Origin: Bradyrhizobium sp.
GTDB lineage: Bacteria; Pseudomonadota; Alphaproteobacteria; Rhizobiales; Xanthobacteraceae
Direction of reading: 5' to 3'
Length of the DNA stretch: 64,000 bases
NCBI RefSeq assembly: GCF_004799405.1
Contig: NZ_SSMW01000002.1
Location: 62,001-126,000, forward strand
Shown: positions 1 to 8,204 of the stretch, piece by piece
How positions within the stretch are numbered: position 1 is the stretch's first letter
Layout: every line of letters begins with the position of its first letter
Notes under the pieces: generated by a model
What the model was told of the DNA's origin: nothing
Databases searched by the model: none
What the model saw: the letters and a program-made list of their open reading frames with translations, nothing else
Translations under genes and position numbers: made by a program

Positions 1-293
1 AGGCCGGCGACATCAACGGCGTACATATGGGCGTGGTCCTGATCGCCACACTGGCGTTCGGGCTGATCACGCCACCCTATGGTCTGGTGCTGCTGATGGC
101 GTCGAAATTCGTCGGCGTCAGTTTCGGCAAGGCGCTGCGCGCGGCGCTGCCGATCTACGTGGTGTTCCTGGTGACGATCTGCTTTACGATCTATTTCCCG
201 AAAGTGGTGCTGTGGCTGCCGAAGCACGTGATCCCGGAATCGGTCGGCTGCTTCAAGTCGCCGTCGGGGACCGGGTATATCTGCCCGCCCTAG
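1..293 (+). CDS. TRAP transporter large permease (DctM family), C-terminal part
   Basis: This is the 3' end of a gene that begins before the window; the frame is open from the left edge to the TAG at 291. The product has two hydrophobic segments and the stretch GLITPPYGLVLLMAS, which fits the last membrane helices of DctM-type subunits of tripartite ATP-independent periplasmic transporters. Such a subunit moves organic acids across the inner membrane using an ion gradient and a periplasmic binding protein. The final 20 residues are soluble and contain two cysteines. The binding protein and small subunit would lie to the left and cannot be seen, so the substrate is unknown. Only about 97 residues are available, so the family call is good but not certain. 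Confidence 0.75.
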   Translation, partial: AGDINGVHMGVVLIATLAFGLITPPYGLVLLMASKFVGVSFGKALRAALPIYVVFLVTICFTIYFPKVVLWLPKHVIPESVGCFKSPSGTGYICPP

Positions 294-300
294 ACACCGT

Positions 301-429
301 GTCGTCCCCGCGAACGCGGGAACCCATACCGCGTAGTCAGCGCGGCATTTATACAGACGGCTGCGGCGAGCCTACGCTTCGACAATTGCGGTCGGTGATT
401 ATGGGTTCCTGCTTTCGCAGGAACGACAC
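301..429. repeat. Composite palindromic repeat, copy A
   Basis: Left arm 301-328 (GTCGTCCCCGCG... to CCCATA) and right arm 400-428 (TATGGGTTCCTGC... to GGAACGACA) are inverted relatives, each with its own small hairpin. Just inside the right arm is GACAATT-N4-CGGTGATTATGGG, which recurs in the copy at 3814-3936. It lies after the TRAP gene and may end its transcript and that of the convergent hydratase gene. It resembles dispersed intergenic palindromes common in Bradyrhizobium. Confidence 0.75.
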
Positions 430-449
430 TGAGAGTGGGCGATCGGCCG

Positions 450-1250
450 CTACTTTCCCTTGCTGGTGAACTTCTTCACCGCCACGCGAAACTCTTCCGT
501 GTGCATGCAGCCGATGATGCCGTCCCGTTCGGCGTCGAGCTGTTGTTCGATCGGCGTCACATGCGCGCGATGGATCAGCGCCTTCGTCGCCGCCAGTGCT
601 GCCGGTGCGTTTTGCGCCAGACGAAGCGCCAGTTCGCGGGTCGCGGCTTTCAGCTCAACCGCTGGCACGACCCTGGCGACCAGGCCCCAGTCATAGGCCT
701 GGGCCGCCGAAAAGCTGTCCTCGGCCAGATAGATCTGCAACGCCCGGCGCGCCCCGACGCTCGCAACCACGCCGACGGTGCCGCCGCCGTCGGGCGATAC
801 GCCGAGCTTGGCATAAGCGGGCGTGAAGCGGGCGTCTTCGGCGGCGATGCAGAGATCGGCGACGAAGGCGAGCGAAAGGCCGGCGCCGGCGGCCGAACCG
901 TGTACGCTCGCCAGCACGATCCTGGGCATCTGCCGCAAGCTGGTGATGAAAGCGTGATAGTGCTTCAGCAATTCACCGACCACAGGCGCGATGTTGTCGG
1001 CAGCGGCCGCCGCCCCAATGGTTTGCAGGTCGCCGCCGGCGCAGAACGCGCGGCCTGCGCCTTCGATCACGAGCACGCGGATATCGTCGTTGTCGGCGAC
1101 CTCGGCGCCGAGTTGTTCGAGCTTCTTTGCGATCGAAAGATCGATCGAGTTGAAAGCGGCGGGGCGATTGAGCGTGATGGTGGCGATCGGGCCTTCGATC
1201 CGCAGCAGCGCCGGATCGTCGGGCAGGGAGGCGGTTGCGGGCATCGACAT
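450..1250 (-). CDS. Enoyl-CoA hydratase/isomerase family protein
   Basis: A 266-residue crotonase-fold protein, the usual length for this family. It should hydrate or isomerise an enoyl-CoA in fatty or aromatic acid breakdown in the cytoplasm. Visible signatures are AFCAGGDL (first oxyanion-hole loop, about residues 70-77), HGSAAGAGLSLAF (second oxyanion loop) and LGVSPDGGGT. The aspartate in SPDGGG stands where many hydratases have a glutamate, so isomerase or another crotonase chemistry is possible. The start ATG at 1250 (MSMPATAS) gives the family's normal N terminus; the frame stays open about 140 codons further upstream, but that part overlaps the divergent P450 gene and looks non-coding. 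It is divergent from the P450 at 1380, with 129 bases between them. The physiological substrate cannot be read from the sequence. Confidence 0.9.
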   Translation of the reverse strand: MSMPATASLPDDPALLRIEGPIATITLNRPAAFNSIDLSIAKKLEQLGAEVADNDDIRVLVIEGAGRAFCAGGDLQTIGAAAAADNIAPVVGELLKHYHAFITSLRQMPRIVLASVHGSAAGAGLSLAFVADLCIAAEDARFTPAYAKLGVSPDGGGTVGVVASVGARRALQIYLAEDSFSAAQAYDWGLVARVVPAVELKAATRELALRLAQNAPAALAATKALIHRAHVTPIEQQLDAERDGIIGCMHTEEFRVAVKKFTSKGK

Positions 1251-1379
1251 CTGGTGAGTCCCGGTCTTGTGAGGTTCGGGGGCATTTAAATAGCAGAAGC
1301 GGTGGGGTGACAATCCCCGCCGAAGTCGTGCAAAATGGGCCGAACCGGCCAGGCGGCGAGGGATGGAAACGGGGACAAT

Positions 1380-2585
1380 ATGGCAAGCGACCAAGCGACG
1401 TTGAGCCGACCGGTTTCCACCATCGATCCGTTTTCGCACGCCTTCCTGCACGATCCCTATCCGCACCACGAGGCGATGCGGGAAGCAGGTCCCGTGGTTT
1501 GGCTCGAGCAATACGGAATATGGGCGATGGCCCGCCACCAGGAGGTGCGGGATTCCCTGACGGATTGGCAAACCTTTTGCTCGTCGGCCGGAGTCGGCTT
1601 GAGCGACTTCCGAAAGGAACCGCCATGGCGTCCGCCCAGCATCATTCTGGAAGCCGATCCGCCGCTGCACACGCGTACCCGCGCGGTGCTGACCCGAATC
1701 CTGTCACCGGCCGCGATCAATGTCCTGCGCACGACCTTCGAGCGCGAGGCGGAACTGTTGGTCGCCCGGCTGGTGGAACAGCGCGAATTCGACGGTGTCG
1801 CGGATCTGGCGGAAGCTTATCCGCTCAAGGTTTTTCCGGATGCGGTCGGCATTTCCGGAGACGGTCGCGAGAATCTCTTGCCCTATGGCAGCATGGTGTT
1901 CAATTCCTTCGGCCCGCGCAACGATCTGTTCAACCAGGCGATGGCCAATGCCGGCCCGGTTCGCGAATGGATCATGTCGAAGTGCAGCCGCGCGGCGCTG
2001 GCGCCGGACGGATTGGGCATGCTGATTTTCAGGGCCGTCGATGCCGGCGAACTGGCGGAAGATGAAGCGGGCATGCTGGTGCGTTCATTTCTTTCGGCGG
2101 GCATCGACACCACGGTGTATGGGCTCGGCAATGCGCTGTACTGCATGGCGCGTTATCCCGAACAATGGACGGCACTTCGCGAGAATCCCGCGCTGATCCG
2201 CGGCGCCTTCGAGGAGGTGTTGCGTTTCGAGGCGCCGGTGCAGACCTTCTTTCGGACCACGACCAAAGCTGTCGATGTCGGCGGCGTACGCCTGGGCGAG
2301 GGCGAAAAGGTGCTGCTGTTTCTCGCCGCGGCCAACCGCGATCCGCGCCGCTGGGACAGGCCCGATACTTTCGACGTCAGGCGCCGCGCCACCGGGCACA
2401 TGACCTTCGGCACCGGCATTCATGGCTGCGTCGGGCAGGCGGTGGCGCGGCTTGAAAGCGAGGCGATTTTTGCAGCACTCGCCAAACGCGTAGTTTCCTT
2501 CGAACTGACAGGCGAACCGCGTCGGCGGCTCAACAACACGCTGCGCGGGTTCGATACCTTGCCGCTTCCCCTCGTGCCGGCCTGA
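1380..2585 (+). CDS. Cytochrome P450, CYP199-like
   Basis: A 401-residue soluble class I P450. The I-helix oxygen-activation motif is AGIDTT, the K-helix ExxR is EEVLR, and the heme loop is FGTGIHGCVG with the ligand at about Cys350. The N terminus (IDPFSHAFLHDPYPHHEAMREAGPVVWL) and the FRKEPPWRPPSIILEADPP segment resemble CYP199A enzymes of Rhodopseudomonas, which O-demethylate para-substituted benzoates such as 4-methoxybenzoate. The start at 1380 has GGGGA just upstream; an ATG 15 codons earlier has no ribosome site. A ferredoxin reductase follows after 4 bases, but no [2Fe-2S] ferredoxin gene is seen here, so that partner must be elsewhere. The P450 call is firm; the subfamily and substrate are inferred. 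Confidence 0.93.
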   Translation: MASDQATLSRPVSTIDPFSHAFLHDPYPHHEAMREAGPVVWLEQYGIWAMARHQEVRDSLTDWQTFCSSAGVGLSDFRKEPPWRPPSIILEADPPLHTRTRAVLTRILSPAAINVLRTTFEREAELLVARLVEQREFDGVADLAEAYPLKVFPDAVGISGDGRENLLPYGSMVFNSFGPRNDLFNQAMANAGPVREWIMSKCSRAALAPDGLGMLIFRAVDAGELAEDEAGMLVRSFLSAGIDTTVYGLGNALYCMARYPEQWTALRENPALIRGAFEEVLRFEAPVQTFFRTTTKAVDVGGVRLGEGEKVLLFLAAANRDPRRWDRPDTFDVRRRATGHMTFGTGIHGCVGQAVARLESEAIFAALAKRVVSFELTGEPRRRLNNTLRGFDTLPLPLVPA

Positions 2586-2589
2586 TCGG

Positions 2590-3810
2590 ATGGAGCAGGG
2601 ACCGGTTCTGATCGTCGGGGCAGGCCATGCGGGCTTTCAGCTCGCGGCCTCGTTGCGGCAGCACCATTACGGCGGACGCATCGTCCTGATCAATGACGAG
2701 GCGCATCTGCCGTACCAGCGGCCGCCTTTGTCGAAAGCCTATCTCAAAGGCGGCGGCGCGCCTGACAGCCTGATGTTCCGCCCCGACAAATTTTACCGCG
2801 ACCAGAACATCGAGTTGACCGCCGATCGTGCCGCCTTCATCGATCGCGCCGCGCACCGGCTGCTGCTCGCCTCCGGCTCATTTTTCGATTACGGCCATTT
2901 GGTGCTGGCCACCGGCGCGCGCAACCGGCTGCTCGACATCCCCAATGCCAACCTCGAAGACGTGCGCTATTTGCGGACGCTCGACGAAAGCGAGGCATTG
3001 CGGCAAAGGATCACGCAGGGCCAGCGCGTCGTCGTCGTCGGTGCTGGATTTATCGGCCTCGAATTTGCCGCCACCGCGCGGGCCAAGGGACTTGAAGTGG
3101 ATGTGGTCGAACTCGGACCGCGCGTGATGGCGCGTGCAGTGACCGCGGAAATCTCGGCATTCTTCGAGCAGCGGCACGCCGCTGCAGGGATCCGCATCCA
3201 TTTCGGCGTGCAGGCCACCAGCATCGAGGGCGATAGCGGCCGCGTGACCGGTGTCAGCCTCAGCGACGGCCGGCATGTCGCGGCCGATCTGGTCGTGGTC
3301 GGCGTCGGTGTGTTGCCGAACGTCGAACTGGCGGCGGAAGCCGGCCTGCCGGTGGGGTCGGGGATCATCGTCAACGAGCAATTGCTGACCTCGGATCCGA
3401 ACATATCGGCGATCGGCGACTGCGCGCTGTTCGACAGCCCGCGCTTTGGCGCGTCGCTGCGGCTGGAATCGGTGCAGAACGCCACCGATCACGCCCGCTG
3501 CGTCGCGGCGCGTCTAACCGGCGATGCCAAAACCTATGACGGCCTGCCGTGGTTCTGGAGCGACCAGGGCCCCGACAAGCTGCAGATCGCCGGTCTCACC
3601 ACTGGCTACGATCGCGTCGTGGTGCGCGGGGACGCCGGGCAGGGATCGTTCTCGGCGTTCTGCTACAAAGCTGGACAATTGGTTGGCGTCGAGTCGGTCA
3701 ATCGCGCGTCGGACCATGTGTTCGGACGGAAAATTCTCGGACTCAACAGGTCGATCACGCCGGAACAGGCCGCGGACTTGCGGTTTGATTTGAAAGCAGC
3801 GCTGGCTTGA
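2590..3810 (+). CDS. NAD(P)/FAD ferredoxin reductase (putidaredoxin reductase type)
   Basis: A 406-residue two-dinucleotide-fold flavoprotein. FAD binding is shown by VGAGHAGFQLAASLRQ at the N terminus, by YQRPPLSKAYLKG near residue 45, and by SAIGDCALF near residue 277. NAD(H) binding is shown by VVVGAGFIGLEFAA at about 148-161. Members pass electrons from NADH to a [2Fe-2S] ferredoxin that feeds a P450 or dioxygenase. It starts 4 bases after the CYP199-like P450 and is almost certainly co-transcribed with it, so it probably serves that enzyme. The 3' end runs straight into the palindromic repeat at 3814. Confidence 0.93.
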   Translation: MEQGPVLIVGAGHAGFQLAASLRQHHYGGRIVLINDEAHLPYQRPPLSKAYLKGGGAPDSLMFRPDKFYRDQNIELTADRAAFIDRAAHRLLLASGSFFDYGHLVLATGARNRLLDIPNANLEDVRYLRTLDESEALRQRITQGQRVVVVGAGFIGLEFAATARAKGLEVDVVELGPRVMARAVTAEISAFFEQRHAAAGIRIHFGVQATSIEGDSGRVTGVSLSDGRHVAADLVVVGVGVLPNVELAAEAGLPVGSGIIVNEQLLTSDPNISAIGDCALFDSPRFGASLRLESVQNATDHARCVAARLTGDAKTYDGLPWFWSDQGPDKLQIAGLTTGYDRVVVRGDAGQGSFSAFCYKAGQLVGVESVNRASDHVFGRKILGLNRSITPEQAADLRFDLKAALA

Positions 3811-3813
3811 CTT

Positions 3814-3936
3814 GTCGTCCCGGCCTCCGAGCCGGGACCCAGACGCCGTGCCATCTCGTTTTGCGCGGTGGCAGAGACCTCTTTCTTGACAATTAACGCC
3901 GGTGATTATGGGTCCCGCTCGGTGGCCGGGATGACG
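3814..3936. repeat. Composite palindromic repeat, copy B
   Basis: Arms at 3814-3841 (TCGTCCCGGCC... to GGGACCCA) and 3907-3936 (TATGGGTCCCG... to CCGGGATGACG) pair with each other and each folds alone. The segment GACAATT-N4-CGGTGATTATGGG matches the copy at 301-429. It lies between two convergent genes and probably ends both transcripts; the last codons of the ribokinase gene lie inside its right arm. Confidence 0.75.
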
Positions 3937-4843
3937 TGGAGAGAGCGGCCCCCACTTCCGCGGCTGTCGGCATCGATGGCCCCGCGCCCATCCGTTGTAC
4001 GCAGATCGAGGCAGCAGCATTGGCGAAGTCCAGCGCGGCCTCGATTGACTGGCCGTCGGCGAGTTGGGCGGCAACCGCGCCGACAAAACAGTCGCCGGCG
4101 CCAGTGGTGTCGACGGCCTTGACGGCGTGGCCTGGAATAAACACGGGCTCGTCGTTGACGAGCGCCAGCACGCCACGCCTGCCCAGCGTCACGCAGATGA
4201 TCCTGTCTTTGGTTGGTAACGATCGCACCGCGCCGATCAATCGCGCATGATCGTCGGTATCAAGAAGTCCGGTTTTCGCCAGCAAGCCGAGCTCGCTTTC
4301 ATTGAGGATGAGAATATCGACCAGATCAAGCATTGCGGAGTCGAATTCGATCGCAGGCGCCGGATTGAGGATCGTCGTCGCGCCTGCTGCGCGGGCTCGT
4401 TTGAAGAAGGCGCTGATCGCAGGCAGCGGAATCTCGAACTGGCTGACAGCGATATCGCCTTTCGCAAGGTTGGATACAGCGATATCGGCAGCGTCAACAA
4501 GCGCATTGGCGCCGGGAATGACGACAATGGTGTTGTCGGCATTGGCGACCGTGATGATCGCCGTTCCCGTATGTGCCTCGGCTGTTTCCCGCAGGTAAGC
4601 GACGTCGACTCCCTGCGCCGCAAGGAACGCCTTCAACTGATCGCCGAACGCGTCCTTGCCAATGCGGCCGATCAGCGTCGTCGGCGCCCCCAGTTTGGCC
4701 GCGGCGACCGCCTGGTTCGCGCCTTTGCCACCGGGAAAATAGCGAACCGCGTTCCCCGTGACGGTCTCGCCGATACGGGGATGGCGCCCGGCCGTCGCCA
4801 CTACATCCATGTTGATGCTTCCGGCAACGAAAACGCGGCTCAT
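3893..4843 (-). CDS. rbsK: Ribokinase-like PfkB sugar kinase
   Basis: A 316-residue PfkB-family carbohydrate kinase. Near the N terminus GSINMDVVA and GGKGANQAVAAAKLG form the sugar-binding signature of ribokinase. The C-terminal DTTGAGDCFVGA holds the catalytic aspartate and the anion hole. It should phosphorylate ribose or a related sugar or nucleoside with ATP. The last roughly 15 residues (after GAALSTSSR) are encoded by the right arm of the palindromic repeat, so the original stop has probably been replaced by repeat-derived codons. The next gene upstream, only 21 bases away, is another PfkB kinase, so the two are likely one transcript. No sugar transporter is adjacent, and the exact substrate is uncertain. 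Confidence 0.88.
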   Translation of the reverse strand: MSRVFVAGSINMDVVATAGRHPRIGETVTGNAVRYFPGGKGANQAVAAAKLGAPTTLIGRIGKDAFGDQLKAFLAAQGVDVAYLRETAEAHTGTAIITVANADNTIVVIPGANALVDAADIAVSNLAKGDIAVSQFEIPLPAISAFFKRARAAGATTILNPAPAIEFDSAMLDLVDILILNESELGLLAKTGLLDTDDHARLIGAVRSLPTKDRIICVTLGRRGVLALVNDEPVFIPGHAVKAVDTTGAGDCFVGAVAAQLADGQSIEAALDFANAAASICVQRMGAGPSMPTAAEVGAALSTSSRPPSGTHNHRR

Positions 4844-4864
4844 GCTGGCGCCTGATTCATCCCG

Positions 4865-5758
4865 TCAGGCGCCGCCCGCGAACGCCATCTTGACCACTTC
4901 GATGTCGGTCAGTGTCGGCAAGCCGGCCTCGTTGCCGAGGTGCTGGATCTTGTAGGTGGATGCGGCGCGCGCGAACACGAAATGGTCATGCCAGCTTTTG
5001 CCCGGATTGCTCAGGTATGAATAGATATAGGCACCGTGGAAGACGTCACCCGCGCCGTTGGTGTCGATGACGCGCTCGCGCGGGATCGGAAGCGCTGGCA
5101 GGCTGCGGACGGCGCCGGTCTCGTCATACCAAAGCAGGCCGCGCTCGCCCATGGTGATCCCGCCGACCCGGCAGCCGCGGCTCTTGAGGTAATCCAGCAT
5201 CTCTTCGGGTGTCTTGTCCATTTGCTCGCACAATCGTTCGGCGACGATCGCGATGTCGATGAACTCGAGGAGTTCGTGGGTATTGCTGCGCAGGCCGCCG
5301 CCGTCGAGCGAGGTCAGGATGCCGGCCTCGCGGCAGAGTTTTGCGTAATGGATCGCTGCGTCCGGCTGGTGGCCATCGACATGCAGCGCGCGGCAGCCCT
5401 TGAGATTGAGGATCGGAAATGGATGAATGTGCTCGTCGTCGCGGCAGCGCACGATCGCCCGTTTGCCTTCCTTCGGCATGATGAAGGACAGCGAGGAGGC
5501 GTTGACCTTGCGCGGATGGATCGAAATTCCGTACTTGGCGCTCATGTCCTGGAACATGCGGCCCAGCCAGTCATTGGCGACGGTGGCGATCAGATCCGGC
5601 ACGATGCCGAGCTTGGCGCAGCAGAACGCCGCTGTCACGGCGTTGCCGCCGAACGATACCGCATAGTCCTTGGCGACGTGCTTCTCGTCGCCGGTCGGCA
5701 TGTGGTCGGTGATGAAGGTAACATCGATATAGGTTTGTCCGATGAACAGGGCTTGCAT
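4865..5758 (-). CDS. PfkB-family carbohydrate kinase
   Basis: A 297-residue kinase of the PfkB fold. SFGGNAVTAAFCCAKLG is the N-terminal signature and DTNGAGDVFHGAY the C-terminal one, with its aspartate as catalytic base. It differs clearly from the ribokinase beside it, notably in YIDVTFITDHMPTGDEKHVAKDY near the start, so the pair is not a recent duplication. It should phosphorylate a sugar, sugar acid or nucleoside, but which one cannot be decided from sequence. It is the first gene of a two-gene minus-strand unit. The 226-base gap to the divergent dehydrogenase gene probably carries both promoters. Confidence 0.85.
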   Translation of the reverse strand: MQALFIGQTYIDVTFITDHMPTGDEKHVAKDYAVSFGGNAVTAAFCCAKLGIVPDLIATVANDWLGRMFQDMSAKYGISIHPRKVNASSLSFIMPKEGKRAIVRCRDDEHIHPFPILNLKGCRALHVDGHQPDAAIHYAKLCREAGILTSLDGGGLRSNTHELLEFIDIAIVAERLCEQMDKTPEEMLDYLKSRGCRVGGITMGERGLLWYDETGAVRSLPALPIPRERVIDTNGAGDVFHGAYIYSYLSNPGKSWHDHFVFARAASTYKIQHLGNEAGLPTLTDIEVVKMAFAGGA

Positions 5759-5984
5759 TGGTTTTCCGTCGTGCGCTGAAGGGTGGTCCCGGCGGCAACC
5801 TCACATTAGCACCGTCTATCACAGATTATTCGCTAAAATTATTGGCAACCGCGCCGCCGGTATCGCTTGAGATAACCCCATGGCCGGACTACGACCTTCC
5901 AAGGGGTATCGTCAGTGCGCCGCGCCGGCCTAACGGCCTGTGGCTGTTCTGAGTTCCTGACAAGAGAAAACAGGGGAGGGAACG

Positions 5985-7244
5985 ATGACGGTTTATTCCG
6001 GTCCGGTGTTCGACATGGCGGTGAACCAGTTTGGCGTTATCGCCAATCATCTGTCGATCCCGATGGACGAACGCGACCGCCTGCTGCTGCCGAAGCGGGC
6101 CGTTACGGTCTCCTGTCCGATCCACCGCGACGACGGATCGGTCGCGGTGTTCGAGGGCTATCGCGTCCAGCATCACCTCACGCTCGGCCCGACCAAGGGT
6201 GGCACCCGGTTTGCCCCCAGCGTCGATATCGGCGAAGTCGCGGCATTGGCGATCTGGATGAGCTGGAAATGCGCGCTGGTCGGCTTGCCCTATGGCGGCG
6301 CCAAGGGTGGGATAAACGTCGATCTCAGCAAGATCTCCAAGCGCGAGCTGGAGGCGCTGTCGCGCCGCTATATGCAGGAGATGATCCCGTTCGTCGGCCC
6401 CCATACCGACGTGATGGCGCCAGACATGGGCACCAATGAGCAGGTCATGGCATGGTTCATGGACACCTATTCGATGTATCAGGGACACACGGTGACCGGG
6501 ATCGTCACCGGCAAACCGGTTGCATCGGGCGGAACGCTGGGACGGCGCGAAGCCACAGGGCGCGGCGTCGCCCATCTCGCCAGGCGGGTGATGAACGAAC
6601 TGTCGATCGACCTCAACAACGCCACCGCCGCGGTGCAGGGCTTTGGCAATGTCGGCTCCTATGCCGCGCTCGGATTGCATCATTTCGGCCTGAAAGTGAT
6701 CGCGGTCAGCGACCATACCGGCGCGCTTCACGACCCTGCCGGCCTCGATATCACGGCGCTGATGCGCCACGCCGGCGAGCACGGTAGCATCGCCGGTTTT
6801 TCCAGCCAGATGCAGTTCGACCCGGCTCAAATCCTCGCGCTGCCCTGCGACGTGCTGGTACCGGCGGCGATGGAGCGCGTGATCGACGCGCGGGTCGCCG
6901 AAACCCTCAAATGCCGGGTGCTGGCGGAAGGCGCCAACGGCCCGACCACGCCGGATGCGGACTTGATACTCGAAAAACGCCAGGATGAGATTTTCCTGAT
7001 CCCGGACATCCTGTGCAATTCCGGCGGCGTCGTGGTCAGCTATTTCGAATGGGTGCAGGACCTGCAGCAGCTGTTCTGGGAAGAAGAGGAGGTGATGCGA
7101 CGCGAATATCACATCCTCGATCGCGCCTTCGACCACATGGTGGCGCGCGCCAAGGCTGACGGGGTTTCCCACCGCACCGCTGCGATGGCGATCGGCGTGG
7201 AGAAAGTCCGCGCCGCCAAGAACACGCGGGGACTTTTTCCGTGA
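5985..7244 (+). CDS. Glu/Leu/Phe/Val dehydrogenase (glutamate dehydrogenase family)
   Basis: A 419-residue amino-acid dehydrogenase that interconverts an amino acid and its 2-oxo acid with NAD(P). The catalytic lysine region is LPYGGAKGGINVD, with substrate-binding LGPTKGGTRF before it. APDMGTNEQVMAWFMDTY is typical of the family, and GFGNVGSYAALGL forms the dinucleotide fold. The length fits the roughly 420-residue hexameric glutamate dehydrogenases. The start at 5985 follows a good GGGAGGGAACG ribosome site. Its stop overlaps the next start (GTGA at 7241), so translation of the glyoxalase-fold gene is coupled to it. Glutamate is the likeliest substrate, but branched-chain or aromatic substrates are not excluded. 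Confidence 0.92.
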   Translation: MTVYSGPVFDMAVNQFGVIANHLSIPMDERDRLLLPKRAVTVSCPIHRDDGSVAVFEGYRVQHHLTLGPTKGGTRFAPSVDIGEVAALAIWMSWKCALVGLPYGGAKGGINVDLSKISKRELEALSRRYMQEMIPFVGPHTDVMAPDMGTNEQVMAWFMDTYSMYQGHTVTGIVTGKPVASGGTLGRREATGRGVAHLARRVMNELSIDLNNATAAVQGFGNVGSYAALGLHHFGLKVIAVSDHTGALHDPAGLDITALMRHAGEHGSIAGFSSQMQFDPAQILALPCDVLVPAAMERVIDARVAETLKCRVLAEGANGPTTPDADLILEKRQDEIFLIPDILCNSGGVVVSYFEWVQDLQQLFWEEEEVMRREYHILDRAFDHMVARAKADGVSHRTAAMAIGVEKVRAAKNTRGLFP

Positions 7245-8083
7245 TCACCGGGCTCGATCACGTCGTCATTCTGGTCAGCGATATCGCCGCCGGTGCGACT
7301 GCCTATCAGACGCTGTTTGCGCGCGCGCCGGCCTGGCGCAACCGCGGCGACGGCGCCGCGCGCGTGCTGTTCACGCTCGACAACATGACACTGGAGCTGA
7401 TGTCGCCCGATGGCGACGGCAACGCCGCGGACGGGATTCGTGCTGTTATTGCAAAACAGGGCGAAGGGCTGACGAGCATCTGCTTTCGCACCGGCGATAT
7501 TGCGAAAATGCACCGCAGGCTGGATCGTTTGACGCTGAAGCCCGAGCCGATTGCCGAGGTCGAAAGCCGCGACGCCACGTCGGACGCCGTGTTGTCGTGG
7601 AAGCGAACCCGTGCGGCGACCGAGGCCACGCGCGGTGTGCGGATGTTTTTCCTGGAACTGGCGAAGGAACGTCCGCTCTCGGTCCGGACCACGTCCGCAC
7701 CCGTCACCGCGATGGATCACGTAGTGGTCTCGACTGCGGACCCTGAACGCGCAGCCGCACTCTATGGCGCGCGGCTCGGGCTCGACATGGCGCTGGACCG
7801 CTCACACGCCGAGTGGGGACGGCTGATGTTCTTCCGCTGCGGCGATCTCATTGTCGAAGTGGTGCACCGACCGGGCAAGGACACCGATGCGGAGCATGAC
7901 AGGCTGTGGGGCGTGAGCTGGCGCGTCGCCGATATCGATGCGACGCGGGCGCGGCTGGTGTCGGATGGCGTCGATGTGTCCGAGGTGCGCACGGGGCGCA
8001 AGCCGGGGACGCGGGTGCTGACGGTGCGCAACGGTACTTGCGGCATCCCCACGCTGCTGGTGGAGCGGACGGCAAAAGCATGA
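7241..8083 (+). CDS. VOC-family (glyoxalase/bleomycin resistance/dioxygenase fold) protein
   Basis: A 280-residue protein with two VOC modules, roughly residues 1-130 and 155-275. The first begins ITGLDHVVILVSDI and the second MDHVVVSTADPERAAALYGARLG; the histidine after D in each is the usual first metal ligand. Late in the protein VEVVHRPG supplies a possible acidic/histidine partner. Such proteins act as metal-dependent isomerases, lyases or dioxygenases. The GTG start overlaps the stop of the dehydrogenase gene by four bases, so the two are made together and may act on the same metabolite. No specific substrate is visible. Confidence 0.82.
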   Translation: MITGLDHVVILVSDIAAGATAYQTLFARAPAWRNRGDGAARVLFTLDNMTLELMSPDGDGNAADGIRAVIAKQGEGLTSICFRTGDIAKMHRRLDRLTLKPEPIAEVESRDATSDAVLSWKRTRAATEATRGVRMFFLELAKERPLSVRTTSAPVTAMDHVVVSTADPERAAALYGARLGLDMALDRSHAEWGRLMFFRCGDLIVEVVHRPGKDTDAEHDRLWGVSWRVADIDATRARLVSDGVDVSEVRTGRKPGTRVLTVRNGTCGIPTLLVERTAKA

Positions 8084-8204
8084 GATTCCTGCTTCCCTTC
8101 TCCGGCTCAAACCGCACTTCACGTGCTACATCCGATCTCCCGCCATCATCGAGCGACCGGCCGCTGGAACAACCAAAAGCAAAACTCCTGCAGGAGCAGA
8201 CGAT

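Noticed and set aside
5889..7172. A 427-codon minus-strand open frame opposite the amino-acid dehydrogenase
   Set aside because: The sense frame has complete catalytic and NAD motifs; the antisense product has none.
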